The translations under genes and the position numbers were made by a program. The notes beneath the pieces are model-generated. The model saw nothing but the letters and a program-made list of their open reading frames with translations, did no database searches and was not told the origin of the DNA. Shown one piece after another: positions 63,654 to 64,000 of a stretch of DNA of 64,000 bases. The DNA comes from Candidatus Nitrospira allomarina (lineage in GTDB: Bacteria > Nitrospirota > Nitrospiria > Nitrospirales > UBA8639): the NCBI RefSeq assembly GCF_032050975.1, contig NZ_CP116967.1:310001-374000 (forward strand), read 5' to 3'. How positions within the stretch are numbered: position 1 is the first letter of the stretch; each line of letters opens with the position of its first letter.

Positions 63654-64000
63654 TAGGACTCTCCCCCTAAAAAAGACTCCCTCAATCTTCTTCCTAAGTG
63701 AGTTATTTAGCCATCCCCCATGGCACTGACTTTGATTAACACAAGCCTTGAACTTTCTACCCAAAGAGTACCTTCAAATAAATAATTTCATGTTCTATCC
63801 CATTTAAGTATTACCCACTTAAAATAGCTCATCATTCGAATCTGCTCCCCATGTTTACGGCATGTACCCCTTTCGGTACTTCCTCATATGACACCAATCA
63901 AAGATTTTCAGGCACAATACTTTAACCTCCCTTTCCTTTTCCCTTTTAAATTAGTTGCTTAGCTTGCATTCCTTGTTGGCCAGAGGCAACAACACGAATA
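63654..64000. other. Gene-free right end of the window
   Basis: About 347 AT-rich bases with no supported feature. Confidence 0.4.

Noticed and set aside
1..64000. CRISPR arrays, tRNA or rRNA genes, insertion sequences and phage integration sites
   Set aside because: I looked for regularly spaced repeats, tRNA-like cloverleaf ends, transposase motifs and terminal inverted repeats and saw none that I could support.

Overview
The window looks like chromosome of a nitrite-oxidising Nitrospira (family Nitrospiraceae). The decisive markers are two copies of a unit encoding a periplasm-type nitrite oxidoreductase: a Tat-exported molybdopterin subunit NxrA of about 1145 residues and a four-cluster iron-sulfur subunit NxrB of 429 residues. 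A large cytochrome bd-like membrane protein of the Nitrospira type sits beside the second copy. No ammonia or hydroxylamine oxidation genes are present, so a canonical nitrite oxidiser cannot be told from a comammox strain. By eye the G+C is close to 50%, low for the genus. With the osmoprotectant importer this would suit a marine or salt-tolerant lineage, which is inference.

Layout. 0-6 kb (mostly minus strand): the 5' part of a NuoF-like gene, malate dehydrogenase, a CbbO/NorD-like VWA protein with a small partner, a DUF167 protein, then a Fur-box-controlled bacterioferritin-associated ferredoxin (bfd). 6-13 kb: an ECF vitamin/metal-type importer with the S component and both ATPases fused into one polypeptide next to EcfT, then a UshA-like 5'-nucleotidase in an operon with ergothioneine synthase EgtB. 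13-18 kb: nxr unit 1 (nxrA, a single-domain response regulator, nxrB) closed by a strong terminator. 19-30 kb, transcribed in the same direction: a cupredoxin-like periplasmic protein, a very large multicopper oxidase split by an apparent +1 frameshift, and an EmrAB-TolC-type efflux operon. 30-39 kb: a decayed formate/nitrite channel gene, a small CxxC protein, nxr unit 2 (nxrA, regulator, nxrB), a one-helix membrane protein and the bd-like oxidase.

39-51 kb: transaldolase-like aldolase, two GAF-AAA+ sigma54 activators and one larger sigma54 activator, an FNR-type flavoreductase, two paralogous exported coiled-coil proteins whose upstream regions carry phased TGTAAC/GTTACA boxes, a second small CxxC protein and receiver-domain fragments. 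51-64 kb (mostly plus strand): an osmoprotectant ABC importer, EgtD and EgtE for ergothioneine, the OpgG/OpgH osmoregulated glucan operon with a small gene wedged between, a DPM1-like glycosyltransferase and a receiver protein lacking a normal start codon.

Together the genes describe nitrite oxidation at the periplasmic face with electrons passing to membrane and copper proteins, enhancer-dependent regulation nearby, and stress functions (ergothioneine, compatible solutes, periplasmic glucans, iron control, efflux). The least explained items are a 23-nt sequence covering the nxrA1 start codon whose reverse complement recurs in the nxrA-regulator spacer of both nxr units, the phased repeats in front of the coiled-coil paralogues, and the split multicopper oxidase with its motif order reversed.
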